Shown piece by piece: positions 46,865 through 57,600 of a DNA stretch of 64,000 nt (positions are counted from its first letter, which is position 1; each line of letters starts with the position of its first letter). This DNA comes from Culex pipiens pallens. Its lineage: Eukaryota > Arthropoda > Insecta > Diptera > Culicidae. The notes beneath the pieces were generated by a model. That model saw nothing but the letters and a program-made list of their open reading frames with translations. It did not search any database and was not told where the DNA came from. Made by a program: the position numbers and the translations under genes. The stretch lies in assembly GCF_016801865.2 (NCBI RefSeq), contig NC_068939.1, forward strand, positions 186,001 through 250,000, read 5' to 3'.

Positions 46865-46928
46865 GGTAACTACAACTCGTGTGATATAACTGGTTCGGAG
46901 AAGGAGATTCACATTATTTGTCCGCAGG
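46865..46928 (+). other. Possible small intron in the HMG-CoA synthase 5' UTR
   Basis: gtaactacaactcg after tttcgtg could be a donor, and ttatttgtccgcag before gaaattatcgg an acceptor, giving an intron of about 60 bases. An initiator-like tcagtc is at 46816-46821. Sequence-only guess. Confidence 0.3.
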
Positions 46929-47193
46929 AAATTATCGGACAGGGTCACTGGATCTGATTCAACAACGTGTCCAGCATTACATAATAACTGAGGAATTACG
47001 GTATTCACACGTTTCAAACTGGCCTACTGAGGGAATAACGGTGTCCCGCCTTGGAGAAAGTGTCTTGAATGAAAAACGTGGAAGTGTGAAGAAGAGAAAA
47101 AAGAAAGTTTTCGTTCGCGTGCTGTATCATCATTCCGTAGTTTGCTGCTTCATTGAGAAGAAAGTTTTGAGCTCCACGTACGATCGCATCAAG

Positions 47194-48591
47194 ATGAGCA
47201 GTTGGCCGCAGAACGTTGGAATTTTGGGGCTGGAAATCATTTTTCCGTCGCAGTATGTTGATCAAACAGAACTGGAAGTATTCGATGGCGCGTCGGCAGG
47301 AAAGTACACCATCGGATTGGGCCAAAGCAAGATGGGATTTTGTTCTGATCGTGAGGATGTCAACTCGCTCTGTTTGACTGTAGTGAATAACTTGCTCGAT
47401 CGGCACGGCATTCCGCACTCCAAGATTGGACGTCTTGAGGTTGGAACCGAAACCATCGTGGATAAGTCAAAAAGTGTGAAATCGGTGTTGATGCAGCTTT
47501 TTGAACCAAACGGAGTAACCGATCTTGAGGGAATTGATACCACGAATGCCTGTTACGGAGGGACTGCAGCTCTCTTCAATGCATTGAACTGGGTTGAGTC
47601 TTCCAGCTGGGACGGAAGATTAGCGTTGGTGGTCTGCGCTGATATTGCTGTTTATGCGCAAGGATCTGCTCGACCTACGGGAGGCGCTGGAGCCGTGGCC
47701 ATGCTGATTGGACCCGATGCTCCGCTGGTTATTGATCGGGGCATGCGTGCGTCGTACATGAAGCACGCTTATGATTTTTACAAGCCGGATCTCAGCTCGG
47801 AATACCCGGTAGTGGATGGAAAACTATCAATTCAATGCTATTTGAGTGCATTGGATAATTGCTACCAATTGTATCGTAAAAAGTACGCCCAAAAGCACGT
47901 GAATGCTCCTGCCGTAGACCTTAATCTGTTTGATGCCATCATTTTCCATACGCCGTACTGCAAACTGGTTCAGAAATCTTTGGCCCGTTTGGGTCTCAAT
48001 GATTTCGTACTGACTCCCAAAGATAAACGTATCGAAATCTACCCAGGATTTGAGCAATTCATCGATGTGAAACTTGAGGATACTTATTTCGATCGGGACG
48101 TCGAGAAAGCTTTTATGACACATTACACACCTGTATTTGATGCGAAAACTAAGAAATCACTACACTTGGCCAATCAAGTAGGAAATATGTACACACCTTC
48201 GGTATATAGTGGTCTTGTGTCACTTTTAATCAACCACGAAGTTTCTGAGCTGGCTGGCAAGAAGGTTGGAGTCTTTTCGTATGGATCGGGCTTGGCTTCG
48301 TCAATGTACTCGATATCTATAACCGCAGATGTGCAAGCCCTCGGCACATTCAAGTCGCATTTGAACTATGTACAACCACTGCTTGATGCTCGGAAGAAGG
48401 TAGTTCCTGAGGAGTTCACCAAGCTTATGGAAATCCGAGAGAAAAATAATCATGCCGCTCCTTACGAGCCGTCTGGAGATGTAGATGTACTGTTCCCGGG
48501 AACCTACTATCTCAGTTCGGTTGATAAAATGCACCGGCGTGTTTACCAACGGACTTCGACTAACAAACCAGAAAAGAATTGCTCTTCTTAG
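47194..48591 (+). CDS. Hmgs: Hydroxymethylglutaryl-CoA synthase (cytosolic type)
   Basis: An intronless frame of 465 aa. The enzyme condenses acetyl-CoA with acetoacetyl-CoA to HMG-CoA, the step before HMG-CoA reductase in the mevalonate pathway, which in insects feeds juvenile hormone, dolichol and ubiquinone synthesis. Visible active-site blocks: the Glu in GRLEVGTETIVDKSKS, the acyl-accepting Cys in DTTNACYGGTAALFNA, and the His in DAIIFHTPYCKLVQKS. Also GSGLASSMYSI near the C-terminus, as in the family. Length is slightly below animal cytosolic enzymes (about 500 aa). I chose the ATG at 47194 because NVGILGLEIIFPSQYVDQTE follows directly; the frame extends upstream without another ATG in a family context and is taken as 5' UTR. 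No mitochondrial presequence. A poly(A) signal is at 49156-49161. Confidence 0.95.
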   Translation: MSSWPQNVGILGLEIIFPSQYVDQTELEVFDGASAGKYTIGLGQSKMGFCSDREDVNSLCLTVVNNLLDRHGIPHSKIGRLEVGTETIVDKSKSVKSVLMQLFEPNGVTDLEGIDTTNACYGGTAALFNALNWVESSSWDGRLALVVCADIAVYAQGSARPTGGAGAVAMLIGPDAPLVIDRGMRASYMKHAYDFYKPDLSSEYPVVDGKLSIQCYLSALDNCYQLYRKKYAQKHVNAPAVDLNLFDAIIFHTPYCKLVQKSLARLGLNDFVLTPKDKRIEIYPGFEQFIDVKLEDTYFDRDVEKAFMTHYTPVFDAKTKKSLHLANQVGNMYTPSVYSGLVSLLINHEVSELAGKKVGVFSYGSGLASSMYSISITADVQALGTFKSHLNYVQPLLDARKKVVPEEFTKLMEIREKNNHAAPYEPSGDVDVLFPGTYYLSSVDKMHRRVYQRTSTNKPEKNCSS

Positions 48592-49448
48592 TGCTGCCTC
48601 CTAATGGGCAGGAATCGAGCTATAATATATTTGAAGGTTATTTATATGTGAATGTTTATGGTCATGTTTTGTTTTCTCTCTATTCTATGAAAAGAAAATG
48701 TACGTTTTGCTCAAATCAAAAGTGCTTTGTGTTAATTGAACACTTCATTATAAATCCCAGTGTTTTCTTCAGCTTTAGTATATAATACTTTGGAGACATG
48801 TACATTAATATTTTTCTAGTATTAAACCAGTTGTTCGTAAAACAAACACATAGCATAAATATTATTTGAAGACTGGCCATCAGGTTTGCTTTTTCATTTC
48901 AAAACTCGCCGTTACATAACCTTGAAGGCGAATTTGTACTGTGTCTTGCACATCTAACGGTCCAACCACAAACCAAACACCCGTAGATAGTAATAATAAC
49001 TGTAAACATCTTGTAATCATCTCAATCGGCCAATTATGTCAACCAAATAGAAGAATATATATTGCTACAATTTCATCTATATGACAAATACAAAGAAAGA
49101 AATACAATAAGAAACCAACGAGTGGATAAATAAACCGTGTTAAAATCAAACACGCAATAAAGCTATAGCTAATGCACTTTGTACATGATCATCGTTTCTT
49201 TGAGTCTTAAGGCGATCCGAAATGTCTTACCTTTGCTGTACTTAACTTACAATCGTACTAATTGCGACTTATTGCGAGACCACCACCGTAGGTTGACAAA
49301 AAGTGTGAAAACTGGTAGAATAGGTTTGACTAACATAAATAATAACAAATCTTGTAGACCTGGCCTATTGTTATTGAATGTATAGATTTTGGTGAAGGGC
49401 TATATGGTTATATTTCATTTTTGTTTATCTTGAGCTGATCCATGAACG
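48592..49448. other. 3' UTR and flank of HMG-CoA synthase
   Basis: AT-rich; carries aataaa at 49156-49161. Nothing else recognised. Confidence 0.5.
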
Positions 49449-50128
49449 TTAGGTTGCCCAGAAAAAATGACCCCCTGCTCCATATGCGGAAAACGGTTTT
49501 TGTGGGTTATTTTAAGCATCTGTGTAAATTTTGAGCGAAATTGATTATGATTAACCCATTGATACTCGAGCCTAAAGTTGGTGAAAAAATGTTTTTCATG
49601 CAGAAATGACATTTTTAAATCGCTAATAACTTTTCAGGATCGAGTTTTACAGCTTTGGCATGTTCGACAAAGTTGTAGAAGATTAAATTTCCAATAATCT
49701 TTTTCGAAGGTTATTTTTTTTTTCTTTGGTGGATTTACTCGATTCATTAAGCACCCGCAAACTCTGTTCCCAACTTTGCATTAATCAGCTGTTGAAAGGT
49801 AGTCCACATCTCAGCTTAGGATAGTAACTTCACACAAGTTATGCTTAAACAACGAAATAAATGAAATGAAATGAAATTAATAATTTCCAGTGAGAATCTC
49901 ACTTTTGAGAATATTTGGATGGAAGTAGTGCGCCCTGCAAACAACACCGTAAAACATGAGTTTTTCATACATTTTTTCGATTTTCCCATACAAACTTCAC
50001 CCTGGAGTATGGCCGAACATGACCGATTTTGCTCATATGTAACCCAGAGTCCTAAAATAGCTCAAGGAACAATAATCAACTTGTGGAGCGAGGTTTTGAA
50101 AAAAGGTCCCATATTCTGGGCACCCTAA
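49449..50128. mobile_element. ttagg-tgcccagaa element, 680 bp, with 6-bp duplication
   Basis: The left end ttaggttgcccagaa and right end ttctgggcaccctaa are inverted with one mismatch. tgaacg is found directly outside on both sides (49443-49448 and 50129-50134). No recognisable protein; a MITE or short DNA transposon. Confidence 0.75.
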
Positions 50129-50227
50129 TGAACGTCCAACGTCCATTTCATAACATGAGTTATTATTACCAACGGATTTGTAATATTAAAAATTAAAATT
50201 TAGTTTTCTGTATAAAGTATAATATTC

Positions 50228-53200
50228 CTAGTACATGTTTATATCAGTTTTTCCTCGAAGAATTATATTAAGTACAGGTTCAAACCGGTATAAGTTTGCT
50301 CCCGTTGGGTTGATACGTGTGTTGAAAGTTCCATTTACTTTAACGAAAAATGGTTTATGCTCTGCGTCAAAAAGATCCTGCAAAAGTTTAAAATGTGTTA
50401 AAACAATATTTGATTAGATCGTGAAATTTAAACTTACGTAAACCATGTATCCTTTGATATACTGGCTGCCATCTAGTCCAAGATCTTCAATCACCTTGAC
50501 ACTGACGGAATACGGTGCTCCGTCGGCTCGTCGGCTTACAAAAGCTATGCCATGGGTCATCTCATCTTTCACCTTCGGTAGAATAGGTTTTTTCCATATC
50601 TGAAAACGAGATAAAATATGTAAAAAACCGGAATTAGTTTTAGGCTGTTACAAAGGCGAACGGATAAGATCAGGTTTTTCTCGTGCTCAAAAAGTAGATA
50701 AATCAGCTAGCGGTAGGGGAAAACTATCTATTACAGCCGTTCATGTACTATTGTCTTATTAGCAGTTTTGCTCCAAATTTCACCTTACACCAAATGTGTT
50801 TACTCAAACAACTTGAAAACAACGTAATTAGGAAAATAGTTAGTTCTTATGATACAAATGTGTGATACAGATGTACAATGTCCATAACATATGGACAAAT
50901 GATATTAAACCTGAAGGAAATTGTTAGTTTCCCCCTAGGTATTATTCTCTAGAATCTGTGATTCTTAGACGCTAATTTGTAATTCAAATTTGGTTTCCAA
51001 TTCGCAGCTGTTTCCAAAGTTTCTTCTGTGTGCTAAACCAATGCCGCAATTTGAAAAAAAAAAAAAGATCTCAAAGTTATAGATATCAGATTCAGTTATA
51101 ATATCTGAGAACTGTATTAGAAATCTTGTAGCTGTACTGAAGTGTTTTCTTTTTAAATTTCATCATCCCGGTACGAGAATCGAACTCACGACCTCTGGAT
51201 TGGAAACCCAGCACGCCGCTAGTCGAAACCCATCCCCTACCGGTCAGTATTCCCAGTGAGCAGATTTGCTCTTTTAAGGGATCTGACGTTGCCGAGCCAG
51301 ACGGGAATCGAACCCATCACCTTCCGCTTACAAGGCGAAATCCGTAACCTCACGGCCACGGTAGCTCGACAAATATCACCTACCTCGATATTGTTGACTG
51401 TTTTTACTAACAACCCTTGAATGCCTAAGGAGTCTTGATTCATCGCAATTATCTCTTTATTCAAAAGAAGAGCTTTTACATCCGGTGTAACTCTTGCTAG
51501 ATCATTAGATAGAAGAAAAGGTGCCGCGAGAATAGTCCATACTGCCAATTGTGATTTACTCTGTTCATAACTGAGGCCATAGTTGCCAAGAACGAGCTGG
51601 TAAAAGAGATTTATTAGATTTGAATTTCTTAGATCTGCAATAGTAATAAGCTACCGTATCTGGATCATTCCAGTGGCCTGGCCCAGAATGTGGTTGAATG
51701 CGGTCCTGATTGTCTAAAAAAAGATCGTTAATTAACTAAATGAAACACCATTAAACAACAATTTGAAAAAGGGTTTTTTTCTATTCAAAAGGGATGTGTA
51801 ATCAAAAATAAATAAATTTAAAATAAAAAATGGATAGTAGACTGAAGTTGTGGTTCTACTTGTATGGAGAGTTATGGTCAATATTATTAAATCGTTTTTT
51901 TTTTTCTATTTCTTTAAATTACGTTAATGCTTGGGTAAACCCCTTACATTTCAGTTGAGTTTTTAAGAATGGTTATTACAGTATAATTAAACATGAAAGT
52001 ATCTTAATTAAAATGTTATTGGGTAATGATAACATACCAGAAAAGTACTGCGTAATTGATTCAACCGAGCTATGAGAATCTTCGATATCACCCCAATTTC
52101 TCCACATATTGCAGGTCTTCTTAAGCGTCTCGTAGTTTGGCTAAATATATAAATAATTAAATAAATTAACTTTTTACTATTTAAGCGAAACTATTCGCAA
52201 ATTAGGAAAACAGTGAGAAATGGCAAGAAATTGTCTAAGATTTTGAAATCCGTAGTAAATTTTGAATTTAGACTGTTTGTTTAAATCCAAGGTAACGCCG
52301 TTTTGAAATTGACTACGGGATTAAAAAATGCAATACATGGAATTGTACAATTATGAACTTACAGTTATCCCGTTATACTCCTGATAAGCCGGCCAACTGC
52401 AAGAGTATAAGATTGGTCGACCAGTTTGGTTCATAAGCTCTCCAAAATATATATAATCTGAATTTAATTTTGAAGAAAATGCATAATTGTATAATTGAAT
52501 CAAATCATATACTTAGTACTTACCATCAACCATTTTAACTTCGTCTGCATAACATCCATCGATTTTAATAAAATCTACTTCCCACTCAGCAAAGGTTTTT
52601 GCATCTATTTCAAAGTAATTTTTCATTCCTGGATATCCAGCACATGTGTGAGTACCAATGTCTTGGTATATTCCGAATTTAAGTCCTTTTGAGTGTATCT
52701 GTAAAATTCACATATTTAGTATGGGTCATTAAAAAGACATTATTAAAATATGTACATAATCTGATAAATATTTTATCCCACTGGGGAAACGCTCTGGATC
52801 TGCATGCAACTTTCCTTCCGAGTCTCTTTCCCTCATCATCCAGCAGTCATCGATATTTACATATTCATAACCTGCATCTAGATATCCCTCCAAAACCATC
52901 AGGTCAGCAGTTCTCATAATCAAATTTTCTGAAATGCATTCTTAAAAGCACATACGTTTAGCTAGAATTATTTTTTATATTGTTCAAATAAAGGAAATTG
53001 AAATGTTGCGATACTTCACGTATGACCGATGGTCACAGAGGTGTTAATGTTAATGATTATTATTAGTTCAATGCGTTCAATCCAGTTTCAAAATTTACCT
53101 GTTGGATATTTTTTGCAGTCAGTTATGCAACGAAATCTTTCCCAAGTCATCCAGCCCATAGGTGGTAACCGTGCCAATCCATTTTCAAGACCGAGAACAA

Positions 53201-53243
53201 CACAAAAATGAAAACAAGCAATCAGTACTACTATCCCACGCAT
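50228..53243 (-). CDS. GH27 alpha-N-acetylgalactosaminidase-type glycosidase
   Basis: Nine exons: 53099-53243, 52756-52940, 52524-52698, 52363-52457, 52038-52140, 51655-51713, 51384-51596, 50438-50599, 50228-50377; 1,287 bp, 428 aa, all phases consistent. MRGIVVLIACFHFCVVLG is a signal peptide, so it is secreted or lysosomal. The glycosidase barrel shows LPPMGWMTWERFRC, YVNIDDCW, the nucleophile Asp157 in KIDGCYAD and the acid/base Asp221 in WGDIEDSH. The specificity loop reads SCSWPAY (Ser189, Ala192). In this family Ser and Ala at these places mark alpha-N-acetylgalactosaminidase, whereas alpha-galactosidase A has Glu and Leu. So removal of terminal alpha-GalNAc is the better prediction, though activity on alpha-galactose is possible. 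The donor after exon 2 (gtacat) is weak. A Twin-type SINE lies in intron 7. Confidence 0.9.
51161..51370 (-). mobile_element. Twin-type SINE (two tRNA-related units)
   Basis: Read on the minus strand: a first tRNA-like unit with accgtggccgtgaggttacg and gggttcgattcccgtctggc, a spacer, then a second unit with gctgggtttccaatccagag and gtgagttcgattctcgtacc. Two tRNA-related units separated by a spacer is the layout of the Twin SINE family of Culex pipiens. Both B boxes are intact, the A-box region of the first unit is visible. It lies in intron 7 of the GH27 gene in the same orientation as the gene. Confidence 0.8.
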
Positions 53244-54514
53244 AGTGTTAGCTTTTACTCAAATAAAAATGAACTAAATTGGTAAGTGTTTTGGAACGAG
53301 CTTTTATATGCCTTCACAACGAAAAAATATCTCAAGAACAGCTCAGCTGGAGGTACCATTGTCTTTGAAGTGTTTATCTTAATGTCAATACACTAGTTAT
53401 TTCATAGGTGCAAGGGATCATAAAGAGGTAGAACTCAGGGTTCAGCTGATTATTTCATGATAACCAAAGTTGCATAAGAGATTACTTTCTCTCTTTGGTC
53501 AGTAGTCCCTGTATTAAAGTGGATCGAAGGCGTAATCTCTAAGTATTTATGGTAGGAATGCTGCTATCAACTTCTATTTGGGTTAAACAAACGTTATTAG
53601 CTGATTTTTTTTTTCGATACAACACATTGTTATTTTCTCACAAAATATTTAAAATTACATGCTATTCAACATTTTTAAAGGCTTACGGAATTGTTATGTA
53701 CAATAAAGTTTTACTATCCTTTTAGTCAGACGTACAAATCACAAGGTAATAATTTATTTATTAATTTATGGATTTGGGTTGAATTTGTACATTGTTTAGA
53801 AATTAAATCATAATGATAAATAAATCGTAACTGAAAGACGCAACTTTTAGTACCTAAAAAAGTATAGTTCATCGCTAAAATTTCAAAATTATCGTAGTTT
53901 TAGTTAAAAAAGTTGATTTTTATTCGTTTTCGTTAATAGTTATCTCAGGAACGCACGGGTCCTCCAATTTTGTATGTAGGTATTATGTGATACTTCCCGA
54001 GGAATCCGATAAAAATATTGTCATACATAGGCTCTTTAGTCCAGACACGGTCAAAACGCCGAGGGTGTGGGTTTTAAACAATAAACTGCAAAGAAACAAT
54101 ATAGGAAGGCATTTGAGGGTTGATATTGTATTTTTAATGAATTCCTTGACAATTTCCTAAAACATTCAACCAGAAGAAAGTCTTTTGATCTAGTAGTTGG
54201 AAAGTTACGAGTTAAAGAATAAAAAGTTTTTATGAAATCGTCAAAAAAGAGGGCGAAGCCAAATTTTTCGTTCTATAATTTGATACCTTCCGCTCTCGAT
54301 ATCTTCTGCAGTGAGTCAAATATTTGTCCGTACCCCTCTGTACGGAAACTTTTTTTTATGTATAAGTACATAAAAATCTACTAAAGTTCCAACTTTTATA
54401 CATCAATCAACGCGGCAGAATGTCCTCTTAAAGATCCTGTTATTGAATTTAAAAAAAAATACTTTTAAAAAATACAAAAATTGTTTACTGAAAAAAGTTA
54501 AAAAATGACATGAC
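53244..54514. other. Intergenic, no gene seen
   Basis: It includes the promoter side of the GH27 gene. AT-rich with no domain-bearing frame or clear repeat that I can name. Confidence 0.55.
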
Positions 54515-54519
54515 ATTTT

Positions 54520-54692
54520 TAAAAGAGGTTCGGATGGCTTACAGGAGGATAATTAAAACACGTGTGTTACGTTTAGAGCGGTTGTTAATAGACTAAGATT
54601 TATTGTAAACAAAGTAAACAGGAACATCTGCTGACAGTTCTGTTGGCGCAGTAGCGCGCAAAGGTAATGGGGCAGTGGTTGCCATCTCAACA
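54520..54692 (-). repeat. Copia 3' LTR, 173 bp
   Basis: Paired with 58697-58869; one mismatch seen. Confidence 0.93.
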
Positions 54693-54699
54693 CCCCTGC

Positions 54700-57600
54700 T
54701 CAACCACAGCACCGTCCAAGCCCGATCTTCGTGCACAACTCCCTGAAGGAAGTCGCCGGAAGGCCCTTGGTCATCATGTCGGCCTGCTGTGCCGAAGAAC
54801 GCACGAACTTTAGCTCCAACACTCCCTCGTTGATCAAATCTCGCAAGAAATGAAACTTCGTGTCGATGTGCTTGAGCCTCCCGTGATCACGCGCATCCTC
54901 GGCAATCCGAATTGTTGATTGATTGTCCTCGTGCAGGGGAATCGGCCCGTCCGGCTTCAATCCCAAGTCGGCGAGCACCCGCACCATCCAGAGAGTATGG
55001 CACGCGGCGGTACACAGCGCTGCAAGTTCAGCTTCCGTCGAGGACAACGAAACGGTTGGTTGTTTCCGGGTAATCCAGTTCACCGTGCAACCGTACAGTT
55101 TGAAGATGCACCCTGTCACCGATCGTCGATCGACCAGGTCGTTCGCCCAGTCAGCGTCACAGAAAACTTCCAGCAACGGCGCCTCCTTCTCGATCCGATA
55201 GACAAGCCCGACATCCAGCGTTCCTTTGACATACCTGAGCACCCGTTTAAGGTGGATCCAATGCTCATCATTTGGGCATGCCTGGAACTGGCTAAAGTAG
55301 TTTACTGCAGCAGACAGGTCCGGCCTCGTGGTGAGTGCCGCGTACATCAAACAGCCAATTAGTTCTCTGTACGGTTTGGTGGTACGCTGCGCTTCAACTC
55401 CCTTCTCCAGTCGCAATCGATTCTCCATCGGCGTCGACGTCGGTTTGCACTCCATCATGCCGAACCGTTGCAGCAAACTCTCGAAATATCGCCGCTGACT
55501 GATTCGCATGACCCCTGGCTGCCGATCGATGGTCAATCCAAGAAACTGTCCCACCTCGCCGGCGTCCGTCATCTCGAATTCTCCGTTTAAGCACTTTTTC
55601 ACGACCTTCACCAGCTTCAGCGACGACCCAACAACCAAAATGTCATCAACATACAGTACTACGATGATCTGCTCTCTTCCGGTTCCTCGTACGTACAGGC
55701 ACTGGTCGTTAGGACTACGGACGAACTTCAGCTTCTGGATGAACTCGTCGAAACGCTCGTTCCACGCCCTCGACGCTTGTTTGAGCCCGTACAGCGATCG
55801 ATGCAGTCGGCAAACGAGGTCCTTCCCCTGCTGAAACCCGTCAGGCTGCGTCATATAGATTTCTTCGTGCAGGATCCCGTTCAAAAACGCCGTCTTTACG
55901 TCCATCTGGTGAACGTGCATCTCTTGCCGATGTGCCAGCGCCAACACCAGCCGCAGCGTGTCCAGCTTCGCCACCGGGGAGTACGTTTCCGTGTAGTCGA
56001 ATCCCACCTTCTGGCTGAAGCCTCTAGCCACCAGTCTCGCCTTGTATTTGTCGGCCACAACTCCGTCACCGCGTTTCACACGAAACACCCACTTGCAGGT
56101 GACCGGCGTGCGACCAGCGGGGAGCTTCGTCAAGGTCCAAGTTTTATTGCGCCCCAACGAATCGATCTCCTCGTCAATGGCAGATTTCCATCTGCTCCAG
56201 TCGTCCCGTTTCTTCAGCTCAGCAATCGTTTGTGGAATGTTGTCAAGGAAACTTGTAGCACACAAGGCGAAACCAGCGTAATCCATATCGTAATCACGAT
56301 GCCAGGATGGAGCTGTACGATCCCTCGGCGGTCTACCAGGATCAGCGTCAGCGCCGACTTCAGGATCTTCTCCGACAGGACCTTCTTCTGCGGCGGGAAC
56401 TCCTCCCGCGTCCGGTTCTTTTTGATCGCCGTCAGCTTCTTCGTCGTCGTCGAAACTGCCGAACTCTTCATCGGACGTCACTTCTTCTTCTCCTTCGCGC
56501 TCGGCCGGCGCGACAGGGGCGACAGGTTCTTCAGCTTCGTCAGGAATCGGGCACACCACGAACTGCTCCACTTCATGCTGGTCGTTCTTCTTCACGGTCG
56601 TTTTGGCTTCGACAAAATCCACATCTCGAGCAGTGACAATTCGTGTGTTGACCGGATCCCAGACCAGATACCCGTTCGCAGCGTAACCGACCAGGAAACC
56701 ACGCCAAGACTTCGGGTCCAGCTTCTTCCGGAGTTCTTTCGGCACATGTACAAACGTTTCGCACCCAAAAACTCGCAGCTTCGAAACGTCCGGCTTTTTC
56801 TTCTCCCAAAGTTCGAACGGTGTTTGTTTGTAAACAACTGCGCTGGTCGGACTTCTGTTCAGCAAATATGCCGCCGTTCGCACCGCTTGCCCCCAGAAAC
56901 GCTTGTCCAGTCCCGAATCCAGCAGCATTGTCCTGGCCTTTTCGACCAGTGTCCGGTTCATGCGCTCGCTCGTCCCGTTCTGTTCCGGTGTGTACGGAAC
57001 GGTGAACTCGATCTGGATCCCCTTCGTACGGCAAAACTGCTTGAAACGCCGGCCGGTGTACTCGCCACCGTTGTCGCACCGCAAACGGGAAACCTTCGTC
57101 TGGAACTTCGCCGTGGCCAGCGCCTCGTACTGCTCGAAACAGCCCAGCACTTCGTCCTTCGATCGCATCAGGAACACGACGGTAAAGTGACTCCAATCGT
57201 CTTCGATGCACGACTGGCAGACAATCGTTTGGTCGACTCCTTTGTCGACTGTCAGTGTCAGCCCTGACACCATGTCGTTTCGCGCGAGATCTGTCAAACT
57301 TCTCTCGTTGAGGTGGCCAAATCGACGGTGCCACAACACAGAATCACTCTGAACGCGGCCACAAGACAACAGTGACTTCTCGCAATCGAAAGGACGAAAA
57401 TCCAGCTCGTACAGCTTATCACGTCGAGCACCACACACAACAATTTCGTCGCCGCGGTAAATCAGCGCTTTACCACCGTCGAAAACAACCCGCATCCCGG
57501 CTTTCTCGATCCGTACCACGGAAAACAAGTTGTAGCGCAGTTGCGGAACAAAAAGGACATCTTGCACAATGCACTCGACGGACCGGCCACCCACAACAGA

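Noticed and set aside
46918..47193. Upstream extension of the HMG-CoA synthase frame
   Set aside because: It has no ATG and no family similarity; the family's N-terminus begins just after the ATG at 47194. Treated as 5' UTR, perhaps with a small intron before it.
51161..51370. Two functional tRNA genes
   Set aside because: Acceptor stems do not close, both halves lie in one intron in the same direction, and the arrangement matches a tRNA-derived SINE.
55777..57267. 496-residue plus-strand frame, and 253-residue shifted minus frame, across the copia element
   Set aside because: Shadows of the GC-rich copia polyprotein; no domains of their own.
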